DNA of 64,000 bases from Knoellia flava TL1 (GCF_000768675.1 NZ_AVPI01000008.1:1-64000), one strand, 5' to 3'. Positions 37,913-47,759 are shown, numbered from the stretch's first letter. Program-made: numbers and translations. The notes: a model not told the origin generated them from the letters alone.

Positions 37913-39376
37913 TCAGGGGTTGAGCGAGACGTAGGTCGTCTCGAGGTACTCGGAGATGCCCTCGAACCCGCCCTCTCGGCCGAAGCCGGAGTGCTTGACG
38001 CCACCGAAGGGGGCAGCGGCGTTCGACACGATTCCGGTGTTGATGCCGACCATCCCGAACTCCAGGCCCTCGCTCACCCGGATGACGCGGGCGTGGTCGC
38101 GGGTGTAGGCGTAGGCGACGAGGCCGTACTCGGTCGAGTTCGCCTGCCGCACCGCGTCCGCCTCGTCGGAGAAGGTCGTGATGGGCGCGACGGGTCCGAA
38201 GATCTCCTCGGCGAGGACCCGCGCGTCGGCCGGCACGTCGACGAGCACGGTCGGGGCGTAGAAGTGGCCGCGGCCGGCCACCGGCTCGCCGCCGGTGAGC
38301 AGCCGGGCGCCCTTGTCGACGGCCTCCTGCACGAGCTCGTGGACACCGTCGCGGGCCTTGGCCGTGATGAGCGGGCCGACCTCGACACCCGGCTTCGTGC
38401 CCTTGCCGACGGTGAGCCCGCCCATGCGCTTCGCCAGCAGCCGGCCGAAGTCCTCGGCCACCGACTCGTGGACGAGGAAGCGGTTCGCGGAGGTGCATGC
38501 CTCCCCGATGTTGCGCATCTTGGCGAGCATCGCCCCCTCGACGGCGGCGTCGAGGTCGGCGTCGTCGAAGACGAGGAAGGGCGCGTTGCCGCCGAGCTCC
38601 ATCGACACCCGGAGCAGCTGCTCAGCCGACTGCTCGACGAGCCTGCGGCCCACGGCGGTCGACCCGGTGAAGGTGAGCTTGCGCAGGCGTGGGTCGCGGA
38701 TGATCGGCTCGGAGACGACGGCGGTGTCCGAGGTCGCGACGACGTTGAGGACCCCGCCCGGCAGACCCGCCTCCTCGAGGAGCGCGGCGAGGGCGAGCAT
38801 CGACAGCGGCGTCTCCTGGGCCGGCTTGACGACCATCGTGCATCCTGCCGCGACGGCCGGGCCGATCTTGCGCGTCCCCATCGCCAGCGGGAAGTTCCAC
38901 GGCGTGATCATGAACGTCGGGCCCACCGGCTTCTGCATCGTGAGGAGGCGTGACCCGCCGGCCGGGTTGACGGCATACCGGCCGTGGATGCGCACGGCCT
39001 CCTCCGAGAACCACCGGAAGAACTCCGCCGCATAGGCGACCTCTCCGCGCGACTCGGCCAGCGGCTTGCCCATCTCGAGCGTCATGAGCATCGCGAACTC
39101 GTCGGTGCGCTCGGTGAGCAGCTCGAAGGCCCGGCGGAGGATCTCGCCGCGCTCGCGCGGGGGCGTCGCCGCCCAGTCGGCCTGTGCCGCAACGGCTGCG
39201 TCGAGCGCGGCCTCACCGTCGGCGACCGTCCCGTTGGCCACCTCGACGAGCACGCCGCCGGTCGCCGGGTCGTGCACGGGGAAGGTGGTCGCGCTGAGCG
39301 AGTCGCGCCACTCGCCGCCGACGAACAGCTGGGTCGGCACGGTGGACAGGACGGACTTCTGCGTCACGGGAGCCAT
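37913..39376 (-). CDS. NAD(P)-dependent succinate-semialdehyde-type dehydrogenase
   Basis: The 487-residue aldehyde dehydrogenase has the nucleotide-binding segment TPWNFPLAMGTRKIGPAVAAGCTMVVKPAQETPLS, FTGSTAVGRRL, the general-base Glu in MELGGNAPFLVF and catalytic Cys in NIGEACTSANRF, and a C-terminal GGVKHSGFGREGG. It is most like GabD (succinate semialdehyde to succinate), though related semialdehydes are possible. It stands alone, convergent with the ABC permease. Confidence 0.88.
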   Translation of the reverse strand: MAPVTQKSVLSTVPTQLFVGGEWRDSLSATTFPVHDPATGGVLVEVANGTVADGEAALDAAVAAQADWAATPPRERGEILRRAFELLTERTDEFAMLMTLEMGKPLAESRGEVAYAAEFFRWFSEEAVRIHGRYAVNPAGGSRLLTMQKPVGPTFMITPWNFPLAMGTRKIGPAVAAGCTMVVKPAQETPLSMLALAALLEEAGLPGGVLNVVATSDTAVVSEPIIRDPRLRKLTFTGSTAVGRRLVEQSAEQLLRVSMELGGNAPFLVFDDADLDAAVEGAMLAKMRNIGEACTSANRFLVHESVAEDFGRLLAKRMGGLTVGKGTKPGVEVGPLITAKARDGVHELVQEAVDKGARLLTGGEPVAGRGHFYAPTVLVDVPADARVLAEEIFGPVAPITTFSDEADAVRQANSTEYGLVAYAYTRDHARVIRVSEGLEFGMVGINTGIVSNAAAPFGGVKHSGFGREGGFEGISEYLETTYVSLNP

Positions 39377-39401
39377 GGTTCGACCCTAACCGCGGGGCAG
39401 G

Positions 39402-40514
39402 ATGAACGGCATGGACGAGATCGAGACGTTGGGCGACCTCGACGCGGCCCTGTCGAGCGGCGCACCCCTCGCGGGCCGCCGGATCCAGGACCTCGACCTC
39501 ACCGGCCACGAGGACGAGCTGCTCGGCCGCACCGACCTCGAGGCGCTCGTCGTCCTCGGCGGCCGACTGTCCCCCGCGCTCGACGCCCACCTCCGGCTGC
39601 ACGGAGCCCTTGTCTTCCCGACCGACCCGCACGCACCGGTCAACCCCTACCGCGCCACGCTCTACCAGCCGCACGAGCTCTATGCCGGCCTGGCCGAGCG
39701 CGGCTACGAACGGACCCCCGACGCCCTCGCCTACCACTGGTCGCGCGACGCCACCCTCCGCCACGACGTCTTCGTCAGCCTGCTGCGCGCCATCCACGAC
39801 GACTCGGTGAGCGACGCCCTCACCGAGTTCCTCGGCGACTCGCCCGTCGTCGGCGTCATGGGCGGGCACGCGCTCTCGCGCGAGAGCGAGGCGTATGCCG
39901 GCGCCGCCCGTCTCGGCCACCGGCTCGCCTCCGCGGGGCTCGTCGTCGCCACCGGCGGCGGGCCGGGGGCGATGGAGGCCGCGAACCTCGGTGCGCTGTG
40001 CCCGACCGAGGACGTCCTGCGCGACGCGCTCGGGCGACTGGCCGGCATACCGTCGTTCCGTCCGTCCATCGACGACTGGGCCGGCATCGCCCTCGAGGTC
40101 CACGACGACGTCCTGCGGCAGCCGGTCGCGGACAGCCGCGTGCGCTCGATCGGCATCCCCACATGGTTCTACGGACACGAGCCGCCCAACGTCTTCTGCA
40201 ACGGGATCGCGAAGTACTTCAGCAACGCCGTGCGCGAGGACGGACTGCTCGCGCGCTCGACCGCCGGGCTCGTCGTGCTCCACGGCGCGGCCGGCACGGT
40301 GCAGGAGATCTTCCAGTCGGTCACGCCGCTCTACTACGCCGAGGCGGAGCGCACCCTGCCGCCACTCGTCCTCGTCGGCGTCGACCACTGGTCCCGAGCC
40401 GTGCCCGTCTGGAACGCCATCGAGGCGCTCGGTCGCGACCGCGGTCTCGGTGAGGTCGTGCACCTCGTCGACACCGTCGAGGAGGCCGCCGAGGTCGTGC
40501 TCAGCCGCGCGTGA
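39402..40514 (+). CDS. LOG/TIGR00730-like nucleotide-binding protein
   Basis: The 370-residue protein has an N-terminal ~140-residue region and a C-terminal Rossmann domain. The domain contains VVGVMGGHALSR, VVATGGGPGAMEAANLGAL and HGAAGTVQEIF, corresponding to the GGGxGTMEA and PGGxGTxxE motifs of lysine-decarboxylase-like/LOG phosphoribohydrolases. The second motif is altered (HGAAGTVQE for PGGxGTxxE), so cytokinin-type activity is uncertain. ATG 39402 or 39411 may be the start. Its 3' end overlaps the convergent lipoprotein gene by 14 bp. Confidence 0.8.
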   Translation: MNGMDEIETLGDLDAALSSGAPLAGRRIQDLDLTGHEDELLGRTDLEALVVLGGRLSPALDAHLRLHGALVFPTDPHAPVNPYRATLYQPHELYAGLAERGYERTPDALAYHWSRDATLRHDVFVSLLRAIHDDSVSDALTEFLGDSPVVGVMGGHALSRESEAYAGAARLGHRLASAGLVVATGGGPGAMEAANLGALCPTEDVLRDALGRLAGIPSFRPSIDDWAGIALEVHDDVLRQPVADSRVRSIGIPTWFYGHEPPNVFCNGIAKYFSNAVREDGLLARSTAGLVVLHGAAGTVQEIFQSVTPLYYAEAERTLPPLVLVGVDHWSRAVPVWNAIEALGRDRGLGEVVHLVDTVEEAAEVVLSRA

Positions 40515-41700
40515 GCAGGACGACGCCGAGGCACATCTCGTCGGTCGTGCCCTCGCCCCAAGCGACGTAGCGCTCGCGCGTGCCCTCGTAGGCGGGCAGC
40601 ACGTCGCGCATCGCCTGGTCGTGGGTGCACGTCACGGTGAGGGTGTCGCCCTTCTTGATGGGCTGCGGCTTGGGCAGCGGGACGGCGTCCTGGTCGTCGA
40701 AGTTCCACACCGGGATGTCGAGGACACGCTTCGCCTGCGGCGTGCCCTTGTTGACGTCGACGGTGATGGACTTGCCGAGCAGGTGCATGTGCCCGGCGAC
40801 GGCCCGGATCTGACCGGCCTCGGTCACCGGCCGCGTGCAGGACTGCGTCGGGCCGGGCTTGAGCTCGCCGCAGAGCAGGTGCAGCAGGTCGGCCGTCGCG
40901 ACCTGCTCGCCGAAGCGGGCACGGATGTCGGCGACGGCCGGCGTGCGAGCGCAGAGCTCGCCGGGAGTGCCCTTGCGGCAGGGCAGCTCGACAGGGGCCG
41001 GCAGGAGCATCGTCTGGAGCGGGGTCTTCGTGCCCGCCGCCGCCGGGGTGAGCCGGAGCCGGGCGCTGCTCTGGTCGGGGCCGTCGCCGACGAGGAGGTT
41101 GTAGTGCATCTGCATGACGAGCTGCGAGCCTTTGGCCAGCGGGATGCCGATGTCCTCGGCCATGACCCGCTCGCCCCCGCCCGGCGCCCAGGCCGCGACC
41201 CACTCGGCACTGTTGATCTGCGAGGCGGCCCCGCCCTTGATGCCCGTGCCGCCGAAGCAGGTCCAGCCGTCGCCCTCGTCCTGCGCGTCCTGCGCCTTCG
41301 CCGCGGCGACGTCCTGCGGCTCGACCTTGTAGAGGATGACGTGGTGGACGGCGTCGGGGTTGTCGGGCATGACCTTGACGCCGCTGACGATCATGTCCTG
41401 GGCGAAGTTCGGGTCGACGAGGAAGCAGCGGTAGTCGTCGGTCCCGCTGCCGAACGGCGCCTTGGGCGTGTACTTCGCCGCCATCGAGATGTCCTGGAAG
41501 GCCTCCCCCTTGCGCAGGGGCACGTCCGGCTTCTCGGGCTTGGCCGGCTTCGAGCCGGCGGCCGCCTTCTCCGGCGACGAGGACGCACCGTGGCTGCTGC
41601 CGTGCGTGTCCTCGCCACGGAGGTTGTCCGGCAGGGTGCCGCCGCAGGCGGTGAGGGTGAGCGCGGCGACGATGCCGGCCGCAGCGAGACGCAGGCGCAT
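40501..41700 (-). CDS. PHM-like copper type II monooxygenase lipoprotein
   Basis: The 399-residue protein has a signal peptide with lipobox (VAALTLTAC) and a Lys/Pro/Glu-rich linker. Two beta domains follow whose copper ligands match peptidylglycine alpha-hydroxylating monooxygenase: His-His in DAVHHVILYK and His in LVMQMHYNLL for CuH, and His-x-His in AGHMHLLG and Met in DEMCLG for CuM. All six ligands are present, so ascorbate- or electron-dependent hydroxylation outside the cell is plausible. The substrate is unknown. No PAL lyase partner is visible. Confidence 0.85.
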   Translation of the reverse strand: MRLRLAAAGIVAALTLTACGGTLPDNLRGEDTHGSSHGASSSPEKAAAGSKPAKPEKPDVPLRKGEAFQDISMAAKYTPKAPFGSGTDDYRCFLVDPNFAQDMIVSGVKVMPDNPDAVHHVILYKVEPQDVAAAKAQDAQDEGDGWTCFGGTGIKGGAASQINSAEWVAAWAPGGGERVMAEDIGIPLAKGSQLVMQMHYNLLVGDGPDQSSARLRLTPAAAGTKTPLQTMLLPAPVELPCRKGTPGELCARTPAVADIRARFGEQVATADLLHLLCGELKPGPTQSCTRPVTEAGQIRAVAGHMHLLGKSITVDVNKGTPQAKRVLDIPVWNFDDQDAVPLPKPQPIKKGDTLTVTCTHDQAMRDVLPAYEGTRERYVAWGEGTTDEMCLGVVLLTRG

Positions 41701-41771
41701 CGCCCCAGAGTAGTCGCGCTGGCTGAGAGGCCCGGGTGGAACCGCACGACACCGGCGCACGTCACAGTGGC

Positions 41772-42311
41772 ATGACCCGGCTCCCGAGTCGTGCGCCCGC
41801 CCGCCGAACCGCACGCGTCGTGCCCCTCCTCGCCCTCGCTGCCGCGGCCGCGTCCGCCACCGCGGGCTGTGGCGCAGGGGTGCTGCCCGGCCTGACCGGC
41901 GGCGACCCCACCTCCCGTCTCGTCGTCACGTGGAGCGAGTCGACCGCTCACAGCCGGGCCGATCGGGACGAGTGGGGCGACGCGCAGCTGCGGACCAGGC
42001 TCGTCGCCGACGACGCACAGCGCCGCGAGCTGCTCGCGTCGCTACCCTCGGTCGTCGGCCCGGACGAGCGGGCGCCCGTCGAGGCCGTCGACCTCGACGA
42101 GGAGGTGCTCGTCGTCGGTGTCTACAACAAGTGCACCGAGAAGTCGCACGTCGAGCGGGACGGCTCGTCCCTCCGGTTGGTCATCGAGCGTGACTCCGAC
42201 ACCAACTGCGGATGGGCGCCGCGCACCGTCGACGTCTGGGCGGTCGAGCGCGAGGGCCTCCCGACACCGATCACGCTGCGCGACCAGGAGGGCGTGCCGG
42301 TGCCCGGCTGA
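41772..42311 (+). CDS. Hypothetical lipoprotein
   Basis: The 179-residue protein has a basic N-terminus, hydrophobic stretch and lipobox-like ASATAGCG, so it is probably lipid-anchored on the outer face of the membrane. The mature part is acidic with two cysteines (YNKCTEKSHV, SDTNCGWAP) that could form a disulfide. I do not recognise a family. It is divergent from the PHM-like lipoprotein gene with 71 bp between starts. Confidence 0.75.
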   Translation: MTRLPSRAPARRTARVVPLLALAAAAASATAGCGAGVLPGLTGGDPTSRLVVTWSESTAHSRADRDEWGDAQLRTRLVADDAQRRELLASLPSVVGPDERAPVEAVDLDEEVLVVGVYNKCTEKSHVERDGSSLRLVIERDSDTNCGWAPRTVDVWAVEREGLPTPITLRDQEGVPVPG

Positions 42312-42369
42312 GCGCCGCAAGGGTCGTCCGTGACTCGCGGGGCAACCCGGCCTGACGGAGGTGGGCGGC

Positions 42370-42397
42370 CGGCATACGACGACGAGCCGGTATGCCG
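42370..42397. terminator. Hairpin made of an inverted pair of the dispersed word
   Basis: CGGCATAC (42370-42377) and GTATGCCG (42390-42397) form an 8-bp stem with a 12-nt loop. It lies in the 113-bp gap between the convergent lipoprotein and rlmN genes, the position expected of a bidirectional terminator. No T-tract follows. Confidence 0.55.
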
Positions 42398-42424
42398 TTC
42401 GCTCCCGTTCGCGACCGCGCTGGG

Positions 42425-43651
42425 TCAGGCTGTCGTGGCCGCCAGCTGGCCGCAGGCGCCGTCGATGTCGGAGCCGCGGGTGTCGCGCACCGTCGTCGGG
42501 ATGCCGTGTGCGCGCAACCGCTCGACGAACTGCTGCTCGACGCCACGGCGCGACGCGGTCCACTTCGAGCCGGGCGTCGGGTTGAGCGGGATCGGGTTGA
42601 CGTGGACCCAGCCCTTGCCGCGGGCGACGAGCTTCTCGCCGAGGAGGTCGGCCCGCCAGGCGTGGTCGTTGATGTCCTTGATGAGGGCGTACTCGATGCT
42701 CACGCGACGACCGGTGGCCTCGTAGTAGCGGTGGGCCGCGTCGAGCGCCTCGTCGACCTTCCACCGGGTGTTGATGGGCACGAGCTCGTCGCGCAGCTCG
42801 TCGTCGGGCGCGTGCAGGCTCAGCGCCAGCGTCACCGGGATGCCCTCGGCGGCCAGCTTGTCGATGCCGGGCACGAGCCCGACGGTCGACATCGTGATGC
42901 CGCGCGCGCTCATGCCGAGGCCGTCCGGGCTGGGGTCGGTGAGCCGGCGGATCGCGCCGATCGCCGCCTTGTAGTTGGCGAGCGCCTCGCCCATGCCCAT
43001 GAAGACGACGTTGGACACGCGCTGCGGCCCCGGCCCCGAGGCCGGCTCGTCGTCGCCGTAGTGCTCGTCGGACTCGTCGCCCAGACCCGCCTCGGCCGGG
43101 TGCGTCGCGCCGATCGCCGGGAGGGCGCCGTTGCGGAGCCGACGGTTGGCGTCCACGACCTGCTCGACGATCTCGCCGGCAGACATGTTGCGGGTGAGTC
43201 CGGCCTGCCCGGTGGCGCAGAACGGGCAGTTCATGCCGCAGCCGGCCTGGCTGGAGATGCAAATCGTCACGCGCCGCGGGTAGCGCATGAGCACCGACTC
43301 GACGAGCGCGCCGTCGTGGAGGCGCCACACCGACTTGAGCGTCGCTCCACGGTCGGCCTCGAGGGTGCGGACCGGTGTGAGCAGCGGCGGCAGGAGGTCG
43401 GCGACGAGCTGGTCGCGCACGGCCTTGGGCAGGTCGGTCATCTCGTCGGGCGACTCGACGAGCCGCTCGAAGTAGTGCGTCGAGAGCTGCTTGGCGCGGA
43501 AGCCCTTGTGGCCGAGCTCCTCGACGGCGGCCTTGCGCTCGGCGGGGCTGAGGTCGGCGAGGTGGCGCGGGGGCTTGCCCCGACGCGGAGCCTGGAAGGT
43601 CAGCTGGCCGGGCGCGGGTCGGCCGACGGTGGGTTCAGGGAGCGAGGTCAT
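42425..43651 (-). CDS. rlmN: 23S rRNA (A2503)/tRNA (A37) C2-methyltransferase
   Basis: The 408-residue radical-SAM enzyme has the cluster motif [18 protein letters not shown] and an RlmN N-terminal accessory domain ([17 protein letters not shown]). It also has [13 protein letters not shown], with a small insertion rich in Asp/Glu just before it, and a C-terminal Cys in DIDGACGQL needed for methyl transfer. RlmN methylates C2 of A2503 in 23S rRNA and A37 in some tRNAs. ATG 43651 is the start. It lies in the conserved rpsB-tsf-pyrH-frr-cdsA-rlmN order. Confidence 0.96.
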   Translation of the reverse strand: MTSLPEPTVGRPAPGQLTFQAPRRGKPPRHLADLSPAERKAAVEELGHKGFRAKQLSTHYFERLVESPDEMTDLPKAVRDQLVADLLPPLLTPVRTLEADRGATLKSVWRLHDGALVESVLMRYPRRVTICISSQAGCGMNCPFCATGQAGLTRNMSAGEIVEQVVDANRRLRNGALPAIGATHPAEAGLGDESDEHYGDDEPASGPGPQRVSNVVFMGMGEALANYKAAIGAIRRLTDPSPDGLGMSARGITMSTVGLVPGIDKLAAEGIPVTLALSLHAPDDELRDELVPINTRWKVDEALDAAHRYYEATGRRVSIEYALIKDINDHAWRADLLGEKLVARGKGWVHVNPIPLNPTPGSKWTASRRGVEQQFVERLRAHGIPTTVRDTRGSDIDGACGQLAATTA

Positions 43652-43737
43652 CGCGTCCAGTGTCCCACTCGCGGGGCACTGGCTCCGAACCCGCGTGGGC
43701 GTTGCTCGGCTGCGGGAGGCGGCAGCCTCTCCGGAGG

Positions 43738-44655
43738 TCAGGTGACCGGGGCGGCCCAGAGCAGCAGGGCCCAGACGACCGGGATGCACACGAGGAGCGA
43801 GTCGAGCCGGTCCATGAGCCCGCCGTGGCCCGGCAGGAGTCGGCCCATGTCCTTGATGCCGAGGTCGCGCTTGATGCTCGACTCGATGAGGTCGCCGATC
43901 GTGGCCGCCGCGGCGACGACGACGCCGATCACCGCGCCCTGCCACCACACGCCGTCGAGGAGCGTCGCGAGTCCGACGGCGCCGACGACCGCGCACGTGA
44001 ACGCCGAGCCGCCGAAGCCCTCCCACGACTTCTTCGGTGAGAGCGAGGGCGCCATCGGGTGCTTGCCGAGGAAGACCCCGAACGCGTAGCCGCCGATGTC
44101 GGAGGCGACGGTGACGAGGACGAAGTAGATGATGCGCAGGTGCCCGTCGTCGGCGGCGAGCAGCAGCGAGGCGAACCCGCCGAGGAAGCACGGGTAGAGC
44201 GCGACGAACAGCGCCCCGGAGATGTCGCGCATGGCGTTGTCGAGCCCGTCGGCGACGCGCCAGACGAGGATGCCGACGCAGGTGAGCCCGAAGGTGAGGA
44301 CGAGCGCCTCCGGCCCGCGGTAGAACGCGGACAGCAGCATCGACACCGCGCCGATGACGACGGGCACGAACGGCACCTCGACCCCGGCCTGGCGCACCGC
44401 CCGCCGCATCTCCCACGCGCCGATGACGATGGCGACGACGAGGACGGGCAGGAAGAGCTCGCGACGGAAGACGAGCGAGCCGATGACGACGAGCGCGAGG
44501 CCGACGCCGACACCGATCGCCGCCGGCAGGTTGCGTCCCGCCTTCGTCTTGCCCTTGCCGTCGGTGCCGCCCGCGGCCGCCGCAGCGGCCGTGGCGGAGG
44601 CCTCTGCCGGCGCCGGTGCAGCCGCCGGGCCGTCGGTCGTGGAGGAGTCGCTCAT
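43738..44655 (-). CDS. cdsA: Phosphatidate cytidylyltransferase
   Basis: The 305-residue membrane enzyme makes CDP-diacylglycerol from phosphatidate and CTP. About eight helices are visible, and the C-terminal CDS signature is [30 protein letters not shown]. The N-terminus has an Ala-rich disordered stretch of ~40 residues before the first helix, longer than usual. It lies 21 bp downstream of frr on the same strand. Confidence 0.95.
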   Translation of the reverse strand: MSDSSTTDGPAAAPAPAEASATAAAAAAGGTDGKGKTKAGRNLPAAIGVGVGLALVVIGSLVFRRELFLPVLVVAIVIGAWEMRRAVRQAGVEVPFVPVVIGAVSMLLSAFYRGPEALVLTFGLTCVGILVWRVADGLDNAMRDISGALFVALYPCFLGGFASLLLAADDGHLRIIYFVLVTVASDIGGYAFGVFLGKHPMAPSLSPKKSWEGFGGSAFTCAVVGAVGLATLLDGVWWQGAVIGVVVAAAATIGDLIESSIKRDLGIKDMGRLLPGHGGLMDRLDSLLVCIPVVWALLLWAAPVT

Positions 44656-44676
44656 GCGCGCAACGTCTGCCCGAGG

Positions 44677-45234
44677 TCAGACCTCGAGCAGCTCGGTCTC
44701 CTTGCTCTTGAGCACCTCGTCGACGGTGTCGACGTACTTCTTCGTCAGGCCCTCGAGGTCCTTCTCGGCGCGCGAGCCCTCGTCCTCGCCGACCTCGCCG
44801 TCCTTGACGAGCTTCTCGATGGCCTCCTTGGCCTGGCGGCGGATGTTGCGGATGGCGACCTTGGCGTCCTCGGCCTGGCCGCGCGCCATCTTGATGTACT
44901 CCTTGCGCCGCTCCTCCGTGAGCTGCGGGAGGATGCAGCGGATGACGTTGCCGTCGTTGGAGGGGTTGACGCCGAGGTCGGCGTCGCGCAGGGCCTTCTC
45001 GATGTTGGACATCGCGCCCTTGTCGAACGGGGAGATGAGGATCGTGCGGGCCTCGGGCGTCTGGAACGACGCGAGCTGCTGCAGCGGGGTCGGCGCGCCG
45101 TAGTAGTCGACGACGACCTTGTTGAACATGCCCGGGTGGGCGCGGCCCGTGCGGATGCCGGCGAAGTTGTCCTTGGCCACCTCGACGGCCTTCTCCATCT
45201 TCTCCTCGGCCTCGAGCATCGTGTCGTCGATCAT
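44677..45234 (-). CDS. frr: Ribosome recycling factor
   Basis: The 185-residue RRF splits post-termination ribosomes with EF-G. The conserved start [45 protein letters not shown] and the C-terminal helices [27 protein letters not shown] are complete. ATG 45234 follows AGGAGA about 9 bases upstream. The 93-bp gap to pyrH carries one dispersed word (45253). Confidence 0.97.
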   Translation of the reverse strand: MIDDTMLEAEEKMEKAVEVAKDNFAGIRTGRAHPGMFNKVVVDYYGAPTPLQQLASFQTPEARTILISPFDKGAMSNIEKALRDADLGVNPSNDGNVIRCILPQLTEERRKEYIKMARGQAEDAKVAIRNIRRQAKEAIEKLVKDGEVGEDEGSRAEKDLEGLTKKYVDTVDEVLKSKETELLEV

Positions 45235-45327
45235 GGGCGCAGGTCTCCTTCGGTATGCCGTGCCGCCCGGTGGGGCGGCCGGGTCCAGTCTGTCAAACAA
45301 TGGCGCGAACGCCGCAGTGGCCGGGCC

Positions 45328-46080
45328 TCAGGCCGTGACGAGGGTGCCGATGCGCTCTCCCTGGATGGCCCGGGTGATGTTGCCCTCGCCCTCCATCCCG
45401 AAGACCATCATCGGCAGGCCGTTCTCCATGCAGAGGCTGAACGCCGCCGCGTCGACGACCTTGAGGCCGCGTCGGAGGGCCTCTGCGTAGGTCACCGTGT
45501 CGAGCTTGCGGGCGTCGGGGTTGGTGCGCGGGTCGGAGTCGTAGACACCGTCGACGCCGCTCTTGGACATGAGCACCATGTCGCACTGGCACTCCAGCGC
45601 CCGCTGGGCGCTCACCGTGTCGGTGGAGAAGTACGGCATACCGGCTCCCGCGCCGAAGATCACCGCGCGCCCCTTCTCGAGGTGGCGGATCGCGCGACGC
45701 GGGATGTAGGGCTCGGCGACCTGGCCCATGGCGATGGCCGTCTGGACCCGCGTGTCGATGCCCTCCTTCTCGAGGAAGTCCTGGAGGGCGAGGCAGTTCA
45801 TCACCGTGCCGAGCATGCCGATGTAGTCGGCGCGCGAGCGCTCCATGCCCTTCTGCTGCAGCTCGGCGCCGCGGAAGAAGTTGCCACCTCCGACGACGAT
45901 CGCGACCTGGGTCCCCTGGCGGATCGCCTCGGCGATCTGGCGGGCGATGCCGCGCACGACCTCGGGGTCGACGCCGATGCGGCCACCGCCGAACACCTCA
46001 CCGCTGAGCTTGAGCAGGACCCGTCGGGGCCGTCCTGCGGTGGTCGTCGGAGCGAGCTGCGTCTGGACGTCAGTGGTCAC
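45328..46080 (-). CDS. pyrH: UMP kinase
   Basis: The 250-residue bacterial UMP kinase (aspartokinase-fold) phosphorylates UMP to UDP. It has the N-terminal [54 protein letters not shown] and [25 protein letters not shown]. The GTG at 46080 gives a short Thr/Gln-rich leader before the fold. It occupies the usual place between tsf and frr, although an unrelated gene on the other strand is inserted before tsf here. Confidence 0.97.
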   Translation of the reverse strand: MTTDVQTQLAPTTTAGRPRRVLLKLSGEVFGGGRIGVDPEVVRGIARQIAEAIRQGTQVAIVVGGGNFFRGAELQQKGMERSRADYIGMLGTVMNCLALQDFLEKEGIDTRVQTAIAMGQVAEPYIPRRAIRHLEKGRAVIFGAGAGMPYFSTDTVSAQRALECQCDMVLMSKSGVDGVYDSDPRTNPDARKLDTVTYAEALRRGLKVVDAAAFSLCMENGLPMMVFGMEGEGNITRAIQGERIGTLVTA

Positions 46081-46169
46081 CGTGCCTCCTCGGCGGGGTT
46101 GCTGGCGGTGCCCCGAATCCTCGCACACCGCGTCATGGCCCGACGCTTCCGGGTTGGCACACTGGGGAC

Positions 46170-46775
46170 GTGACCGACACCCCCGCGCCCACCCCACCGG
46201 GCCGAGGTCCCGTGACCGTCGCCATCACCCGCCGGGTGCGTCCCGAGGACGAGCTGCTCATGCGGGCCTGGGCCGACGCCGGCACCCAGATGGCCAGCCA
46301 CTTCCCCGGCTTCCTCGGGTCGGGCTGGGTCCGCCCGTCGCCGCAGTCGACCGACTGGCACATGCTCTACCGGTTCGACTCGCGCGACTCCCTCGCGACC
46401 TGGCAGGGGTCCACCGAGCGCAACCGCTGGCTCACCGCGGGCAGCAACCTCGTCGAGGACACGCGGATCGAGCACCGCACCGGCATCGAGGGCTGGTTCG
46501 ACGAGCCCGAGGAGCGCGACACCACCGACCTCTCGGCCCCGATCGCACCTCCCGCTCCCCCGCGCTGGAAGCAGATGGTCGTCATCTGGCTGGCGTTCTT
46601 CCCGACGTCGGTGGCGCTGGGCTACCTCTTCGCACCGCTCACCGGCGGCTGGCCGACCTGGGCCCGGGTGCTGCTGTCCACGCTCGTCGCGACGCCGCTC
46701 ATGACCTACCTCGTCCTGCCGAGGATGACGCGGCTCTTCCAGCCCTGGCTCACCCGCGGCCAGGCCACCGACTGA
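46170..46775 (+). CDS. Antibiotic-biosynthesis-monooxygenase-like domain with C-terminal membrane helices
   Basis: The 201-residue protein has a ferredoxin-like ABM domain ([62 protein letters not shown]) followed by two hydrophobic helices ([19 protein letters not shown] and [17 protein letters not shown]). This architecture is a common membrane-associated hypothetical with no proven enzyme activity. It lies on the opposite strand to tsf and pyrH and interrupts their usual adjacency. Its stop codon is inside a long inverted repeat. Confidence 0.8.
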   Translation: MTDTPAPTPPGRGPVTVAITRRVRPEDELLMRAWADAGTQMASHFPGFLGSGWVRPSPQSTDWHMLYRFDSRDSLATWQGSTERNRWLTAGSNLVEDTRIEHRTGIEGWFDEPEERDTTDLSAPIAPPAPPRWKQMVVIWLAFFPTSVALGYLFAPLTGGWPTWARVLLSTLVATPLMTYLVLPRMTRLFQPWLTRGQATD

Positions 46776-46830
46776 TTGCCGGTTCCAGCGGGGAGGAGGG
46801 CAGCGTCGACCGCTGGAACTGGCAATCAGT
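46771..46830. repeat. Near-perfect 21-bp inverted repeat overlapping a stop codon
   Basis: The arm 46771-46791 (beginning ACTGATTGCC) is complementary to 46810-46830 (ending GGCAATCAGT) with a single mismatch that becomes G-U in RNA. The loop is 18 nt and contains GTCGAC. It overlaps the stop of the + strand gene and has no T-tract, so it is longer than a usual terminator stem. It could terminate transcription or be a remnant of a small palindromic element. Confidence 0.7.
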
Positions 46831-46857
46831 CGTCGTCCGTGAGGTGCCGGAAACGTA

Positions 46858-46893
46858 GGTATGCCGCCCGCTCTCGTGAGCGGACGGCATACC
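46858..46893. terminator. Bidirectional hairpin built from inverted dispersed words
   Basis: GGTATGCCG (46858-46866) pairs with CGGCATACC (46885-46893). The inner CCGCTC pairs with GAGCGG around a TCGT tetraloop, separated by a single C/A mismatch. It lies between the convergent ABM-domain gene and tsf. The two outer arms are copies of the window's over-represented word, like uptake-sequence terminators in Neisseria and Haemophilus. Confidence 0.75.
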
Positions 46894-46928
46894 GGGTGCT
46901 GTTGCCAGCGGGGGGTCAGACGTGAGGG

Positions 46929-47759
46929 TCAGCCACCGACGCGGAAGCGGGCGAAGGACGTGGCCTTGGCGCCGGCCTCCTCGAGGACCTTGGCGACGGT
47001 CTTCTTCGGCTCCTTGGCGAACGGCTGCTCGAGCAGGACGTTCTCCTTGAAGTAGCCGTTGACGCGACCCTCGACGATCTTCGGGAGCGCAGCCTCGGGC
47101 TTGCCCTCCTCCTTGGCCGTGGCCTCGGCGACGCGACGCTCGTTCTCGACCGTCTCGGCGTCGACCTCGTCACGGGTGAGGACGGTCGGGCTGAACGCCG
47201 CGACGTGCATCGCGACGTCGCGGGCGACCTGCTCGTCGCCACCCTCGGTCGCCACGAGGACGCCGATCTGGGCGGGGAGGTCCGGGCTGGTCTTGTGCTG
47301 GTAGGCAGCCACGACCGGGGCCTCGACGCGGGCGACCCGCTTGACCTCGATCTTCTCGCCGATCGTCGCGTTGGCGTCGTCGAGCAGCTCCTTGACGGTC
47401 TTGCCGTCGGCGAGGGTGCTCGAGAGCAGCTCCTCGGCGTTGGAGGCCTTGGTCTCGACGGCCTGGGCGAAGACCTGGTCGGCGAGGGCGATGAACTTCT
47501 CGCCCTTGGCGACGAAGTCGGTCTCGCAGAGGACCTCGACGAGCGTGCCGACGCCACCCTCGGCCTTGGCGATGACCAGGCCGTTGGAGGTGGTGCGACC
47601 CTCGCGCTTGGTCACGCCCTTCTGGCCCTTGACGCGAAGGATCTCGGTGGCCTTGGCCTGGTCGCCGTCGGCCTCGTCGAGGGCCTTCTTGACGTCGAGC
47701 ATGCCCGCGCCCGTGGACTCACGGAGCGCCTTGATGTCAGCGGCGGTGTAGTTCGCCAT
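46929..47759 (-). CDS. tsf: Translation elongation factor Ts
   Basis: The 276-residue EF-Ts regenerates EF-Tu-GTP. It has the N-terminal UBA-like segment (ADIKALRESTGAGMLDVKKALDEADGD), the core motif ETDFVAKGEKF, and VAMHVAAFSP. ATG 47759 follows rpsB by 52 bp on the same strand, the normal arrangement. Confidence 0.97.
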   Translation of the reverse strand: MANYTAADIKALRESTGAGMLDVKKALDEADGDQAKATEILRVKGQKGVTKREGRTTSNGLVIAKAEGGVGTLVEVLCETDFVAKGEKFIALADQVFAQAVETKASNAEELLSSTLADGKTVKELLDDANATIGEKIEVKRVARVEAPVVAAYQHKTSPDLPAQIGVLVATEGGDEQVARDVAMHVAAFSPTVLTRDEVDAETVENERRVAEATAKEEGKPEAALPKIVEGRVNGYFKENVLLEQPFAKEPKKTVAKVLEEAGAKATSFARFRVGG

